From positions 1-37,529 of the forward strand of contig JACQGX010000104.1 in assembly GCA_016199265.1 (NCBI GenBank): DNA of 37,529 nt, given 5' to 3'. The position numbers were made by a program, and so were the translations under genes. The stretch comes from Chloroflexota bacterium (lineage in GTDB: Bacteria; Chloroflexota; UBA11872; UBA12225). This document shows positions 15,569 through 24,728 of this stretch, in pieces; position 1 is the first letter of the stretch; each line of letters starts with the position of its first letter. The notes under the pieces were generated by a model. That model saw only the letters and a program-made list of their open reading frames with translations. It was not told the origin of the DNA and did no database searches.

Positions 15569-17479
15569 TTACGCCTCCTTGAACTCGACTCGGACGGTCA
15601 TGCCCCAGCGGAGCGCCGGATCGGGCTCAAGGAGGGCGATGGTGGTGGTGTAGAAGACGTCACCACTTTGATTGGTGGTGGGCTGGAGAGCGATTCGAAG
15701 CACCTTCCCCGGCACCGTTTTGCGATTGAGGGCGGTCACGACCACCGACGCTTCTTGACCCTCTTGCACGCGCGCGGCGGAGGCCTCGTCGAGGTCCTTC
15801 GTCTCCACTTGCAGGCGCGTGAGGTCAGCGATCGTCGTCGCCGTGGCGCCCGCGGCGACGTGCTCGCCGTCGCGAACCGCGATCGCCGTCACGACGCCGG
15901 CGAAGGGAGCCCGCAGGACCGTGCGCTCGAGCGCTGCCCGCGCCTGTTCGGCGGCGGTTTCGGCGCGCCGGGTGCGGGCGGCGGCGACCTGGAGGGCAGA
16001 TTCGGAGGCACCGCGCCGAGTCTGCGCCTCGCTCGAGATGGCACCGGCGAGGCTGCTGCGCGCCTGATCCTGCTCGGCGCGGGTGGCGCCGGCCGCCATT
16101 TGTTCGAGCCGCACCTGCGCGCTGCGAAGATCGGCGGTCGCCGCCTCCACCGCCGCGGCGGCCGCGCGGCGTTCCTCGTCGGCCGGCCCGGCGAGTACCT
16201 GCGCGCGCTTGGCCTCGGCGGCGGTGACGGCGGCGCGGGCGGCGATGAGCGCGCCGCGGGCGGCGACGACGTCAGCTTCGGCGGCGCCGCGCTCGACCTG
16301 TGTGCGGCGCGCCGCTGCGCTTGCGAGGCTCGCTTCGGCGGCGGCGACCTGCGCCTCGGCGCGCGCGACCTCCTGCGCGTCCGGCGGACGCACGACACGA
16401 TCGTGGCCGGCCTCGGCCTGCTGGACTGCCTCCTGGGCGAGACGAAGATCCCATGGGCTCGGCGCGACCGCGCGCAGCTTATCGAGGGTATTCAGGGCCG
16501 CTTCGACCTGTAGCTGCGCCTGGCGCACGGCGGCGTCGGCCGCCTGGCGGGAGAGCGGCTTGCCGGGGCCGACCAGGTTTCCATCGCCGGCGTCCGACTG
16601 CGCCTTGGCGAGCGCTGCGCGTGCCTGCTCGACGGCAACCTGGGCGTTGGCGAGGTCCTGCGGCGCGGCGCGGGGCGCATCGGTCAACTGCGCGAGCTTC
16701 GTCCGCGCCTGGTCGAGCTGCGCCTGCGCGGCCGCGATATCGGCCGGCGTCGTGCCGGCCAGGAGCTGCGCCAGGGCGGCGCGGGCCGTGGCCAGGTCGG
16801 CGCCGGCGCGATCGACGCCGGCACGGGCGATGGCGACGTCTTCGGCGGTGGCGCCGCGCTCGAGCTGCGCGAGGCGGGCTTCGGCGGCCTCGGCATCGCG
16901 TTGCGCCTTCTCCAGTGCGCTGTGCGCCGCCTCGGCGTCGGCTGCGCGCGGCTGCGCGTCGAGCTGCTCCTTGCGGGCGACGGCATCCCGGAAGCGGGCA
17001 GTCGCCTGCTCGACGGCGGCTTCGGCCGCGCGGCGTTCAGCCTCGCGCGGTCCCGCGAGGACCTCGTCCAGGCGCGCGCGGCTCGCCTGCACCGTGGCGG
17101 CCGCAGACGCAAGCTGCTCCGGCGTGGCACCCTCGCGCGCCTGGGCTTCCTGCGCGCGGGCAAGCGCGAGGTCCTCGATGGCACCTTGCAGGGCGAGCTC
17201 GAGCTCGGCGGCATCGAGCCGGATCAGCACATCGCCCGGCTTGACCTCTTGCCCGGCCTCGACCGGAACATCCCGGACGCGGCCACTCATCGTGAACGCC
17301 AGCCTGGTATGAGTCACCGGCACGATGCTGCCCTCGGCGGTCACCGGCTTGACGCGCGCGGCGGCCACCGGCGGCGACGGTTGAGGTGGCGGCGCGTTGC
17401 CCGGCAGCCCGACGCTGCACGCGGTGGCGGTAAGAAGCATGGTTGCGAAGGCGATCGGTAGCGTAGGTCGTCGGTTCAT
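15569..17479 (-). CDS. Lipoprotein membrane-fusion (HlyD/MacA-like) adaptor with giant coiled-coil
   Basis: The 636-residue protein has a lipobox LTATAC (Cys21). A biotinyl-lipoyl half-domain comes first (GRVRDVPVEAGQEVKPGDVL, residues 70-90) and its second half is near the end (LRAPFAGVVTAIAVRDGEHV), followed by a beta-barrel. Between them lie roughly 420 residues of Ala/Glu/Gln-rich helix with recurring G-x-x-x-x-D/E-x-A-x-A turns (GATPEQLA, GATAEDVA, GTTPADIA, PPDAQEVA, GAAEADVV and others), far longer than the usual hairpin. It couples an inner-membrane exporter to an outside path. ATG 17479 is chosen because it begins the signal peptide. Its gene follows the FtsX permease and ATPase, so it is the third part of a MacAB-like export operon. 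Confidence 0.85.
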   Translation of the reverse strand: MNRRPTLPIAFATMLLTATACSVGLPGNAPPPQPSPPVAAARVKPVTAEGSIVPVTHTRLAFTMSGRVRDVPVEAGQEVKPGDVLIRLDAAELELALQGAIEDLALARAQEAQAREGATPEQLASAAATVQASRARLDEVLAGPREAERRAAEAAVEQATARFRDAVARKEQLDAQPRAADAEAAHSALEKAQRDAEAAEARLAQLERGATAEDVAIARAGVDRAGADLATARAALAQLLAGTTPADIAAAQAQLDQARTKLAQLTDAPRAAPQDLANAQVAVEQARAALAKAQSDAGDGNLVGPGKPLSRQAADAAVRQAQLQVEAALNTLDKLRAVAPSPWDLRLAQEAVQQAEAGHDRVVRPPDAQEVARAEAQVAAAEASLASAAARRTQVERGAAEADVVAARGALIAARAAVTAAEAKRAQVLAGPADEERRAAAAAVEAATADLRSAQVRLEQMAAGATRAEQDQARSSLAGAISSEAQTRRGASESALQVAAARTRRAETAAEQARAALERTVLRAPFAGVVTAIAVRDGEHVAAGATATTIADLTRLQVETKDLDEASAARVQEGQEASVVVTALNRKTVPGKVLRIALQPTTNQSGDVFYTTTIALLEPDPALRWGMTVRVEFKEA

Positions 17480-17497
17480 CTGTCGGTATCCATATCG

Positions 17498-17574
17498 GCG
17501 GCGTACTGCGTACGACGTGATTGGCGCGCACGGCGGCATCTCCTGTACGCGTTACGGAGTACGCCGTACGCGGC
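17498..17574. repeat. CGTACGN heptad hairpin element
   Basis: The left arm GGCGTACTG-CGTACGA-CGT and right arm TACGCGT, TACGGAG, TACGCCG, TACGCGG are 7-bp units in inverted relation. It fills the 97-bp gap between the permease stop (17577) and the adaptor start (17479), which are on the same strand, so it would be transcribed within the operon. Confidence 0.6.
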
Positions 17575-17576
17575 GC

Positions 17577-20141
17577 TCATTCATACGCCAGTACCTCTCG
17601 GACGGTGAGACGGGACGCGCGCCAGGACGGGAGGAAGCTGGCGAGGGCGGCGAGGACGAGGACGATGGTGAGCCAGGCGGCGGCGCCCCCGGCGGAGAAG
17701 GTGTAGGTTAGGGGCGCGCGCATGAAGGCATTGCCCACGATGTCGCTGAGCAGGCGGCTGATAGGGAGCGAGGCCAGCGTGCCGGCGAGCCAGCTCAGTA
17801 CGCCGATGAAGAGCCCTTCTGCGAGGAAGATGTGGAACACGGCGGCGTTGGAAGCGCCGATCGCGCGCATGACACCGATCTCACGTGCTCGCTCGAGGAC
17901 GTTGATCGCCATCGTACCCATCAGGCCAAGACCGCCGACGACGGCGAGGAGCACGGCCATTATGGCGAGAAAGACGACGAGAATGTTGAACTGCGTCTCG
18001 ATGTTGCGGCGCTGCTGCGCGATCGTCGAGGTGGCGTTTACGGGCAGCCCAGCGCCATCGAGGTGCTCTTTGAGCGCGACGGCCATCCGGTTCTGCGATG
18101 CCGGATCGTGTCGCTCGGTCACGACGCGCACGCCACCGGCCCGGCCGACCGCGCGGGCCGCCTGCGCGTACGACGCATATTTCGCGTAGCCGGTCGGACC
18201 GGTCATGACGGCGCGTACGATGCCGGCGAGCCGCCAGGTGGTCTCGCGGCCGTTGAGCTTGAGCGTGATCTCGTCGCCGATCTTGAGGTCGGGCTCGTTC
18301 TTGAGTACCTCGGTATTGACGACGAGCGCGTTGTCGTCGCCGGGGAGCAGCCAGCGCCCTTGAAGCACGATCGGCCGGAGGAGCTTCGTCTCGGCCGGTG
18401 GCGCAACCATCGAGAAGCTCGGTCCCTCGCGGCCGTCGTCGCGCACGCGGCGCACCGAGTTGAAGGCCCAGCTCTCCGCCTCGACAACACCCGGCACCTG
18501 TTTTGTCTCGTAAACGATCCGGTCGATCCGCTGCGACTGTCTGAAGTCGACGGTGACGTCATAGCGCCAGTACGCGAGCGCGTCGTCGAGCGTCGCGAGG
18601 AGCGAAGAGTGCACCGAAAGCACGCCGATGTAGATCGCGCCGGCGAGCGAGAGCGTGAACAGCGTCAGCGCCAGCCGAGCCTTGCGCCGAAAAGTGTTGC
18701 GCAGCGAGAGCAGCAGCGGGCGCGGCACGCTGCGCAGCACGCCGGTGGCGCGCTCGATCAAGCGATCGGTACGGCTCGCGCCGAAGCTTTCGCGCCCCAG
18801 CCCGTAGCCGGCGATCGCCTCGCGCACGGTGACGCGTGCGCCGGCGACGATAGGCCAGGCGGCGGCGAGGAGCGGCACGACGAGCGCGATGGCGATCTCG
18901 ATCGCGAGTGCGACGGGTGGGACGCGAAAGCCCATCAGGTCGAAGTTGATCAGGCCGGCGATGTACGCCGTGAACGCGTAGGCACCGGCGGCGCCGAACG
19001 GCACGGCGATGGCGAGCGCGAGCACGCCGTAGATCAGCACCATGCCGAGGTAAAGACCCATCACCTGGCCGGTGCGCGCCCCGATGGCCTTCATCACGCC
19101 GATCTGCGGCACCTGCTGGGCGAGCACCGCCATGATCGTGTTGACCACCAGCAGCCCACTTAGGAATAGCGAAAGCGCGCCGAGCGCTCCCAGGATCAGA
19201 AGAAGCGCGTTGACCGTCTCGGAGGCGGGGTGCTCGCCCGGGTTGCGCACCTCGACGAACGAGACCGTCCGCCCGTTGTACTCGACCTTGCGCTTGACCG
19301 CGTCGGCGATGGCTTGAATGTGCTTCTTGTCGTGGGGGCGCTCGGAGACGAGGAGGTGGAGCTCGTTGTAGTCGCGCGGGAACCCGAGCGCCTCAAAGGT
19401 GGCGAAAGTCACGTAGCCCTGGGCGATGCTGGTGAAGGCGGCGGGCGGTTTGTTCAGATCGTGGACCAGGCCGGCGACGACGAGCTCGTGCCGCTTGCCA
19501 TTGCGCGTCTCCACGGTGAGCGTATCGCCGACGTTCGCCCGGGCGTTGGCGAGAAAGCTACGCTCGAGCAGCACCTCGCGCTTGTCCGGTGGCCACGTGC
19601 CGTGCACCAGCGTGATCTTGTCGAGCCGAATGTCCTCGAAGTCTTGGTGCACCTCGAGGCGGAGGTCGCGCCACTGGTCGGGACCGATTTGCAGGCGCAC
19701 CGTAGCCCGCCGTCTCCCCTCGACCTCCCGGACGCCGTCCATCCGGCGCACGGCGCGCACCAGGTCCTCGCCAAACGGGGACGTGAAGAGCACGGCGCTC
19801 GCGGGATTGGTCGCCGCGTAGCGTGCCGCGAGGTCCTCGGCAAGCATCATTCGCGTGCCGGCGATCGTCCCGACGGCAAAGACGCCGACGGCGATCGACA
19901 GCACGACGAGCACGGTGCGCGTCCGATTGCGCCAGAGGTCGCGCAACACCTTGCGCCACCGGGGACCAACGAAGCAGAACCAAACCGCCGAGCCGCCGAA
20001 ACGCAGAGGGAGGGAAGCCACGGAGAGTACAGAGAGCACAGAGAGCACAGAGCCCAGAAAGGGATCGCTACTCTGTGCCCTCTGTGGCCAGAGACTAGCT
20101 CTCCGTGCCTCCGTGTCTCCGTGGTGGAGTCGCCTACGCAT
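17577..20141 (-). CDS. ABC exporter permease with two FtsX/MacB domains
   Basis: The protein has up to 854 residues. The first core begins [20 protein letters not shown] with a transmembrane helix, then a periplasmic-type domain, then three helices ([20 protein letters not shown] … [20 protein letters not shown]). A second copy follows: [20 protein letters not shown], an external domain and [36 protein letters not shown] are the FtsX signature. It is a mechanotransducing permease working with the adjacent ATPase. The coordinates use ATG 20141, which overlaps the ATPase stop region and is the only upstream ATG in frame. Its first 60 or so residues ([21 protein letters not shown]) are, however, the translation of a tandem repeat. 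GTG 19949 would give a family-like 790-residue protein. The true start is unsure. Confidence 0.85.
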   Translation of the reverse strand: MRRRLHHGDTEARRASLWPQRAQSSDPFLGSVLSVLSVLSVASLPLRFGGSAVWFCFVGPRWRKVLRDLWRNRTRTVLVVLSIAVGVFAVGTIAGTRMMLAEDLAARYAATNPASAVLFTSPFGEDLVRAVRRMDGVREVEGRRRATVRLQIGPDQWRDLRLEVHQDFEDIRLDKITLVHGTWPPDKREVLLERSFLANARANVGDTLTVETRNGKRHELVVAGLVHDLNKPPAAFTSIAQGYVTFATFEALGFPRDYNELHLLVSERPHDKKHIQAIADAVKRKVEYNGRTVSFVEVRNPGEHPASETVNALLLILGALGALSLFLSGLLVVNTIMAVLAQQVPQIGVMKAIGARTGQVMGLYLGMVLIYGVLALAIAVPFGAAGAYAFTAYIAGLINFDLMGFRVPPVALAIEIAIALVVPLLAAAWPIVAGARVTVREAIAGYGLGRESFGASRTDRLIERATGVLRSVPRPLLLSLRNTFRRKARLALTLFTLSLAGAIYIGVLSVHSSLLATLDDALAYWRYDVTVDFRQSQRIDRIVYETKQVPGVVEAESWAFNSVRRVRDDGREGPSFSMVAPPAETKLLRPIVLQGRWLLPGDDNALVVNTEVLKNEPDLKIGDEITLKLNGRETTWRLAGIVRAVMTGPTGYAKYASYAQAARAVGRAGGVRVVTERHDPASQNRMAVALKEHLDGAGLPVNATSTIAQQRRNIETQFNILVVFLAIMAVLLAVVGGLGLMGTMAINVLERAREIGVMRAIGASNAAVFHIFLAEGLFIGVLSWLAGTLASLPISRLLSDIVGNAFMRAPLTYTFSAGGAAAWLTIVLVLAALASFLPSWRASRLTVREVLAYE
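20018..20124. repeat. CCACGGAG/CACAGAG array with inverted ends
   Basis: The ends are CCACGGAG (20018-20025) and CTCCGTGG (20117-20124), a perfect 8-bp inversion. Inside, ACAGAGAGC is repeated about three times (9-bp period), then CTCTGTG units and finally CTCCGTG units at 8-9 bp spacing on the other arm. It lies between ATPase and permease coding parts and is open in frame throughout. Confidence 0.7.
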
Positions 20142-20913
20142 GAGCAGGCTCGTTCACGATTTCGCCGACGATTTCGCCGTCGGCGATGACGATGGCGCGG
20201 GACACGCGCCGGGCCAGGTCGCGGTCATGCGTCACCATGACAATCGTCTTGCCGCGCTCGACGAGGCCGGCGAAGAGGCCGAAAATCGACTCGGCGGTAC
20301 GGGAGTCGAGATTGCCGGTCGGCTCGTCGGCGAGGATAATCGGTGGATCGTTGGCCAGCGCGCGGGCGATGGCGACGCGCTGCTGCTGGCCCCCGGAGGT
20401 GGACGACGGCAGCTTGTGCGCGTGGTCGGCCATGCCCACCTGCTCGAGCAGGCCGAGCGCGCGCTCCCGCCGGTGCCTCGGCGCGTACGTGTGGCAGAAG
20501 TCCATCGGCAGCATGACGTTCTCGAGAATTGTCAGTGTGGGCAAAAGCTGAAAGAACTGAAAGATCACGCCGATGTGGCGACCGCGCCAGACGGCCATCT
20601 GCCCTTCGCTCAGCGCGTGTACCGCGGTAGTGCCCACGAGCACCTCGCCCGAGGTGGGACGATCGATGCCGCTGATCATGTTGACGAGCGTGGATTTGCC
20701 GCTGCCCGACTTGCCGATGATGGCGAGGAACTGGCCGGAGCCGGCAGCGAGATCGACGCCCTTGAGCGCGGTGAACGTCCCGCCGGCGGTCGCGAAGGTC
20801 TTCACGACCTTCCGCAGCTCGATCAAGTGGTCGTTGCCGTGCGGGGAGGCGCCGTTGGCGCTGGTACGCCTGTCATTGCGACGCAGCCGGTGTCCCAGCC
20901 AGTGTCCTAACAT
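20134..20913 (-). CDS. ABC exporter ATPase, MacB/LolD type
   Basis: The 259-residue ATPase has Walker [10 protein letters not shown] (67-75), Q-loop [20 protein letters not shown], signature SGGQQQ (173-178), Walker B IILADEP with catalytic Glu197, D-loop and switch His229. The [18 protein letters not shown] segment is typical of the MacB/LolD/FtsE-like group that drives FtsX-type permeases. ATG 20913 is chosen because AGGGGA lies 2-7 bp upstream; the frame is open to 21009 with unlikely residues. It is the first gene of the export operon and overlaps the permease frame by 8 bp. Its regulator and substrate are unknown. Confidence 0.92.
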   Translation of the reverse strand: MLGHWLGHRLRRNDRRTSANGASPHGNDHLIELRKVVKTFATAGGTFTALKGVDLAAGSGQFLAIIGKSGSGKSTLVNMISGIDRPTSGEVLVGTTAVHALSEGQMAVWRGRHIGVIFQFFQLLPTLTILENVMLPMDFCHTYAPRHRRERALGLLEQVGMADHAHKLPSSTSGGQQQRVAIARALANDPPIILADEPTGNLDSRTAESIFGLFAGLVERGKTIVMVTHDRDLARRVSRAIVIADGEIVGEIVNEPAHA

Positions 20914-21054
20914 CGTCCCCTGGTCGCTTTCCACGTGCCTGAACGTGCTGCCGGTCGGATGCCGGTCGGATAGGTGTACCCGATGTGACCGGTATATTAC
21001 GGCTATCACGGCAGGAAGGAGCTCAGGACTATGCCTGATGGCGACGACGGTTTC

Positions 21055-21149
21055 GTGATCAGGTGGTGGTCAGGTGGTGATCCCCACCGCGTACGACTTG
21101 ACCACGCGAGCGCGGCGAGCTGATCACGACTTGATCACCACCTGATCAC
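21055..21149. repeat. TGATCACCACC inverted-repeat cluster
   Basis: GTGATCAGGTGGT (from 21055) is the exact inverse of ACCACCTGATCAC (ending 21149). Each arm has two or three TGATCA-type units at about 11-bp spacing. It lies 140-240 bp upstream of the ATPase gene, between it and a minus-strand small gene. It could be an operator with several half-sites or another dispersed hairpin. The rest of 20914-21181 has no gene. Confidence 0.6.
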
Positions 21150-21181
21150 GCGAGCGCAGGGAATACGTGGCAGCCGGAACG

Positions 21182-21496
21182 TCAAAACCGGGCGAGGCCG
21201 GTGAGGCGCTGGCGGGAGTCCATCAGCTCACGATGCACCTCTGGCCAGGAGCGGGCCCCGGCCTGGAAGGCGCGCAACGCGAGGATGGCGCGGTTGATTT
21301 CGTCCTCGATGTCGGGATCGTCGCCGGGTGCGCCTTCCGGAGTGTAGGGGTATCCCTGGAGCCATTGCCAGAAGGCTTCGTAGCTGAGGCGCTCCTCGAG
21401 GAATTCCTCGAACACATGCGATGCTTCGGCAGCCGAGTACCCGGCGATCCGCCCGGCGCCGGTATCTGTGTTCTCGGGATGCTTTCTACGCTCCAT
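21182..21496 (-). CDS. Small acidic hypothetical protein
   Basis: The protein has 104 residues. The core reads VFEEFLEERLSYEAFWQWLQ, GYPYTPEGAPGDDPDIEDEI, then NRAILALRAFQAGARSWPEV and HRELMDSRQRL. It is helical, rich in Glu and aromatic residues, with no membrane segment and no recognised motif. ATG 21496 has GGAGGGGC immediately upstream (spacing about 2-5 bp), which supports it being real. The pattern resembles short uncharacterised proteins in Chloroflexota. It is not clearly linked to the neighbouring genes. Confidence 0.65.
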   Translation of the reverse strand: MERRKHPENTDTGAGRIAGYSAAEASHVFEEFLEERLSYEAFWQWLQGYPYTPEGAPGDDPDIEDEINRAILALRAFQAGARSWPEVHRELMDSRQRLTGLARF

Positions 21497-21570
21497 AGCC
21501 CCTCCGCGGTCGATATTTGCTGTTGTAGCAGAATGTGCGCCGTCGGGCGAGTGGGTGGCGGGCAGTGGGA

Positions 21571-21604
21571 CCTCACCCCTGCCGTCTTCCAGGGAGAGAG
21601 GGGA
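21571..21604. repeat. CCTCACCC…GGGAGAGAGGGG interspersed repeat, copy 2
   Basis: This is a diverged copy of the 8861-8893 element: CCTCACCCCTGCCGTCTTCC then AGGGAGAGAGGGG. The stem is imperfect here. It ends 7 bp before the stop codon of the minus-strand dehydrogenase, so it lies just downstream of that gene. Confidence 0.5.
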
Positions 21605-21610
21605 TTGGTT

Positions 21611-22642
21611 CTACGACCAGTTGATGACGACGCCGAGGTGATCTTGGGGGCGATCGACGAGGGCGTCGAAGATGCCCAGGGCTTGGCTGGCGGGAATTCG
21701 ATGGCTGATGATGCCGTCGGTGTGGAGGCGCCCCTGGCGCATCAGCTCGACGGCGATGCGCTCGTGCTCGCCGGTCGTCCAGCGGTGGTAGGCGTTGGGT
21801 GCACCGGCGGCGGTGCCGGCGTGTGCGCCGATCAGGCTCACGCCTTTGCGATGGATGTCGCTGTACGGGTCGATTTCGACGCGGCCGCGCGGGCTGCCCA
21901 ACAGGACGACACGCCCCAGCGTGGCGGCCGCGCGGAGCGCGTCGTTGATCACCGGCGGGTGACCGGTAGCTTCGATCGCAACGTCGACACCCTGGCCGTC
22001 GGTGGCGGCCGCAATCGACGCCGCCACGTCGTCGCGTGCCGGGTTGATCGCGTGCGTCGCGCCGTGGCGCCGGGCGAGCTCGAGACGCACGTCAAACAGA
22101 TCGACGGCGACGGTCACGGCGGCGCCGTCGAGCGCCGCGAGCTGGCGTGCGAACTGGCCGATCAAGCCCTGGCCGAAGACCGCCACGCGGTCGCCAAGGC
22201 GCACCTGGGCCAAGCGGACGCCCTGCATCGAGATCGACGCCAGGCGTGCCAGGCAGCCTTGCTCGAACGAGACGTCGTCGGGGAGTCGCCCGAGCCGGTG
22301 ACGGCTGGTATCCGCGACGGCCCAGTCCTGGTGAAGGAGTGAGCCGCGCACGCGATCGCCCGGGCGCAGTCCGGTGGCGGCGCTGCCCGTCGCCTCGATT
22401 GTCCCGGCGAAGGCATAGCCGGGGTGGAACGGGAGGCGAGGATAGCGGGCGCCCGGGATGGTGTAGCCGATGTGCGCACCCGAGTAGATGGCCAGCTCGG
22501 TGCCGGCGCTTACCAGCGTGCAGGCGGCGCGGACCAGGACCTCGGTCGGGCCGAGTTGCTCCGGCGAAGGCAGCGGGACGCGCTCCCACTCGGCGCGTCT
22601 GATCTGAGGAAAGACGATACGTGTTGCTTCGGTTGGTGGCAT
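21611..22642 (-). CDS. Medium-chain dehydrogenase/reductase (Zn-type alcohol/polyol dehydrogenase-like)
   Basis: The 343-residue protein has the MDR N-terminal catalytic fold: LVRAACTLVSAGTELAIYSG, FHPGYAFAGTIEATGSAATG and LRPGDRV. The Rossmann domain is VAVFGQGLIGQFARQLAALD, followed by VDVAIEATGHP and GRVVLLGSPRG. The Cys-rich structural zinc lobe is absent, as in the subgroup with TLVSAGTE. Members oxidise polyols or sugar-derived alcohols, or act as reductases, with NAD(P). ATG 22642 begins the family-like N-terminus (MPPTEATRIVFPQIRR). A sugar-catabolic role is supported by neighbours, but the substrate is open. Confidence 0.87.
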   Translation of the reverse strand: MPPTEATRIVFPQIRRAEWERVPLPSPEQLGPTEVLVRAACTLVSAGTELAIYSGAHIGYTIPGARYPRLPFHPGYAFAGTIEATGSAATGLRPGDRVRGSLLHQDWAVADTSRHRLGRLPDDVSFEQGCLARLASISMQGVRLAQVRLGDRVAVFGQGLIGQFARQLAALDGAAVTVAVDLFDVRLELARRHGATHAINPARDDVAASIAAATDGQGVDVAIEATGHPPVINDALRAAATLGRVVLLGSPRGRVEIDPYSDIHRKGVSLIGAHAGTAAGAPNAYHRWTTGEHERIAVELMRQGRLHTDGIISHRIPASQALGIFDALVDRPQDHLGVVINWS

Positions 22643-22673
22643 GTGCGCGCTCCGCTATCGGTTTGGCGATGAG

Positions 22674-22712
22674 AGTTCAAAGTTCGAGGCCCCAAGGTCA
22701 CGTTCGGGGCCG
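22674..22712. repeat. GTTCAAA/GTTCGAG short heptad element with GGCCCC hairpin
   Basis: Two 7-bp units (AGTTCAA, AGTTCGA) lead into GGCCCC (22689-22694) and GGGGCC (22707-22712). It lies between divergent start codons (22642 minus, 22772 plus). It is the weakest member of the heptad class in this window. Confidence 0.45.
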
Positions 22713-22771
22713 GCCGGCACAGTCGACCGACGCCGCAGATGCTGCCAGGGTACCATTCGTGGAGTAATCAA

Positions 22772-23242
22772 ATGCTGAGTTCCTGGCGGCTGGTGCGGTA
22801 CCTCGCGGCGGGTGGTGGGTCGTTTACCCTTGACGTCGCATTGCAGGCGGCTTTTGTCAACCTCACGACGCTGCCCGTATCGCTGGCGGCCACAGCATCG
22901 TACGAGATCGCGCTGGTCGCGCACTTTTTCGTGAATAACCAGTGGGTATTCAAGCAGCCGGGAAGCATCTGGCGCCGGCTCATCGAATTCCACATGGCGA
23001 CGGCGATTGCCTACGGCATCACGATCGGCGTGATGTGGCTGCTCAGCGATGGTCCGGTGGGACCCCACCTTGCAGCCGGCCTCGGGCCGTATGCCACCGG
23101 AGGGTATGTGGCGAAGGCAATCGGCACGGCGGCGGCGTTCTTCTGGACGTTTCTCTCGAGCTTCTTCTGGATCTGGCGGCCGAGAGCCCAGCTCGTGCCG
23201 GCGGCCGGAGCTATGGCTGGAGAGGCCATTCCAGGACGGTGA
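22772..23242 (+). CDS. GtrA-family small membrane protein
   Basis: The 156-residue protein has four hydrophobic segments: RLVRYLAAGGGSFTLDVALQ, SLAATASYEIALVAHFFVNN, then LIEFHMATAIAYGITIGVMW and AKAIGTAAAFFWTFLSSFFW. RYLxxGGxSFxLDxxL and FxxNxxWVF are the GtrA/DPMS-associated pattern. The family is linked to polyprenyl-phosphate-sugar transfer across the membrane in wall or surface glycan synthesis. ATG 22772 has GGAG at 7 bp. The last 32 bp overlap the 3' end of the convergent arabinofuranosidase gene. Confidence 0.85.
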   Translation: MLSSWRLVRYLAAGGGSFTLDVALQAAFVNLTTLPVSLAATASYEIALVAHFFVNNQWVFKQPGSIWRRLIEFHMATAIAYGITIGVMWLLSDGPVGPHLAAGLGPYATGGYVAKAIGTAAAFFWTFLSSFFWIWRPRAQLVPAAGAMAGEAIPGR

Positions 23243-24728
23243 CGGAGCACGGCGGAAGCTCGACCGGACCGGTCCAGATGCCCAGGCGGCGGGTGGTGGG
23301 GGAGACGGCGTCGGGACGCTCGACGGTATTCTGCTGCATTGGGTCGGGACCGGTGAGTTGGTGGATCTCGACGCCGCTGCGTGTACGCACCTGGTTGAGG
23401 TCGACGCGGAGCGTGGCGGTGAGCGACTGATGCCGGTTGATGACGGCGAGTGAGAGGCGCTTCCCAGCGCCGTCGAGCGTCGCGACCGCGTCGAGGTACG
23501 GCACTCCCTTGACGACGCGTGGCGGCGGCACCGGCCGGCCGTGCACCTGCACCGCGATGTCCGCCGACAGTGTCTCGCGCGCTTCGTCGTCCTCCGGTTG
23601 GAGCGCCGTGTCAAGCACCACCCTCCCGGTGTAGTTGCTGTACATGTCAAGGACATGATAGATCGGGCTAAGCACCAGAGACGTCGGGGTGGTGTGCAGC
23701 ATGCCCAGCGCGTTGACCATCTGCGCGAGATTGGCCATCGTGACGCGCGTACAGAGGCGATACATCGCGTGGAAGACGCCGGCGGCGAAGAGTGCGTCCT
23801 TGAGCGCATAGAACTCCTCCCACGGCCGCTGCCGGCTCTGATACCAGATGTTCCATTCGTCGAACGCGATCTCGATGGGACGGTCGCGCTGGAGCATCGC
23901 CTCGGCGACGTCGACCACGCTGCACAGCAGTTTCAGGCGGCGCTCGACGGCCGCCGCCGCGGCGACGGTCCCGTAGTAGTCGTCTCGGCCGTAGTATTGA
24001 TGGATCGAGATGTAGTCAAGCAAGTTGCCGGTGCGCCGCAAGACTTCTAGATCCCAGTCGGGATTGTCGGCGCCGACGGCGACCACCTTGACGCCGGGGT
24101 CGACCGCCTTGAGGAAGCGTGCGTACTGTACACATTTTTGCGCGTAGGCTTCCGCCGTGGCGTGTCCCACTTGCCAGGCGCCGTAGACCTCGTTGCCGAT
24201 ACCCCAGAACGGCACGGCGTACGGCTCGGTCCGCCCACGCAGGCGCCGCCACCGGGCGTGATAGCTCGGGAATCGCTCGGCGTCAAGATTGCAGTACTCG
24301 AGCCAGCGAACGGCTTCGTCGAGTGTGCCGGTGCCCGTGTTCAAGCAGATGTAGGGCCGGCACGGGCGCTCAGATGTCGAGAGCGCGTCGCAGTAGGCCA
24401 GGAACTCCTCGGTACCGAACGTATTCGGCTCGACCGACCGCCAGGCGAGGTCGAAGCGCGCCGGGCGCTTGTCGCGCGGGCCGATACCGTCCTCCCAATG
24501 GTAGTTGCTGGCGAAGTTGCCGCCGGGCCAGCGGAGCACGGGGACGCCGATCTTGCGCATCGCGGCCAGCACGTCGGTGCGGAAGCCCTGCGCGTCGGCG
24601 AGCGGCGAGCCGGGGTCGGAAACGCCGCCATAGATGCAGCGGCCGAGGTGCTCGATGAAGTGGCCGAACACGAGGGGATTGACCTCGCCGATCCGGCGGG
24701 CCGTATCGATCGTCATGGCGTAGCGCAT
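23211..24728 (-). CDS. abfA: Alpha-L-arabinofuranosidase, glycoside hydrolase family 51
   Basis: The 505-residue protein starts NPLVFGHFIEHLGRCIYGGV, the GH51 signature. The catalytic acid/base is Glu180 in GIGNEVYG and the nucleophile Glu291 in AFDEWNIW. LRWPGGNFASNYHWEDGIGP is also diagnostic, and the C-terminal beta-sandwich ends at LEWPLQP. It has no signal peptide, so it acts inside the cell on imported arabino-oligosaccharides, releasing L-arabinose. It retains configuration through a covalent intermediate (family knowledge). The start at 24728 follows GAAGAGAG; ATG 24716 is an alternative. It is last in a minus-strand run after the isomerase and CoA-transferase genes. Confidence 0.93.
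   Translation of the reverse strand: MRYAMTIDTARRIGEVNPLVFGHFIEHLGRCIYGGVSDPGSPLADAQGFRTDVLAAMRKIGVPVLRWPGGNFASNYHWEDGIGPRDKRPARFDLAWRSVEPNTFGTEEFLAYCDALSTSERPCRPYICLNTGTGTLDEAVRWLEYCNLDAERFPSYHARWRRLRGRTEPYAVPFWGIGNEVYGAWQVGHATAEAYAQKCVQYARFLKAVDPGVKVVAVGADNPDWDLEVLRRTGNLLDYISIHQYYGRDDYYGTVAAAAAVERRLKLLCSVVDVAEAMLQRDRPIEIAFDEWNIWYQSRQRPWEEFYALKDALFAAGVFHAMYRLCTRVTMANLAQMVNALGMLHTTPTSLVLSPIYHVLDMYSNYTGRVVLDTALQPEDDEARETLSADIAVQVHGRPVPPPRVVKGVPYLDAVATLDGAGKRLSLAVINRHQSLTATLRVDLNQVRTRSGVEIHQLTGPDPMQQNTVERPDAVSPTTRRLGIWTGPVELPPCSVTVLEWPLQP

Noticed and set aside
16083-17312. 409-residue Ala/Ser-rich plus-strand frame opposite the adaptor gene
   Set aside because: It is a high-GC shadow of the minus-strand membrane-fusion protein, with no family motif and no ribosome site.
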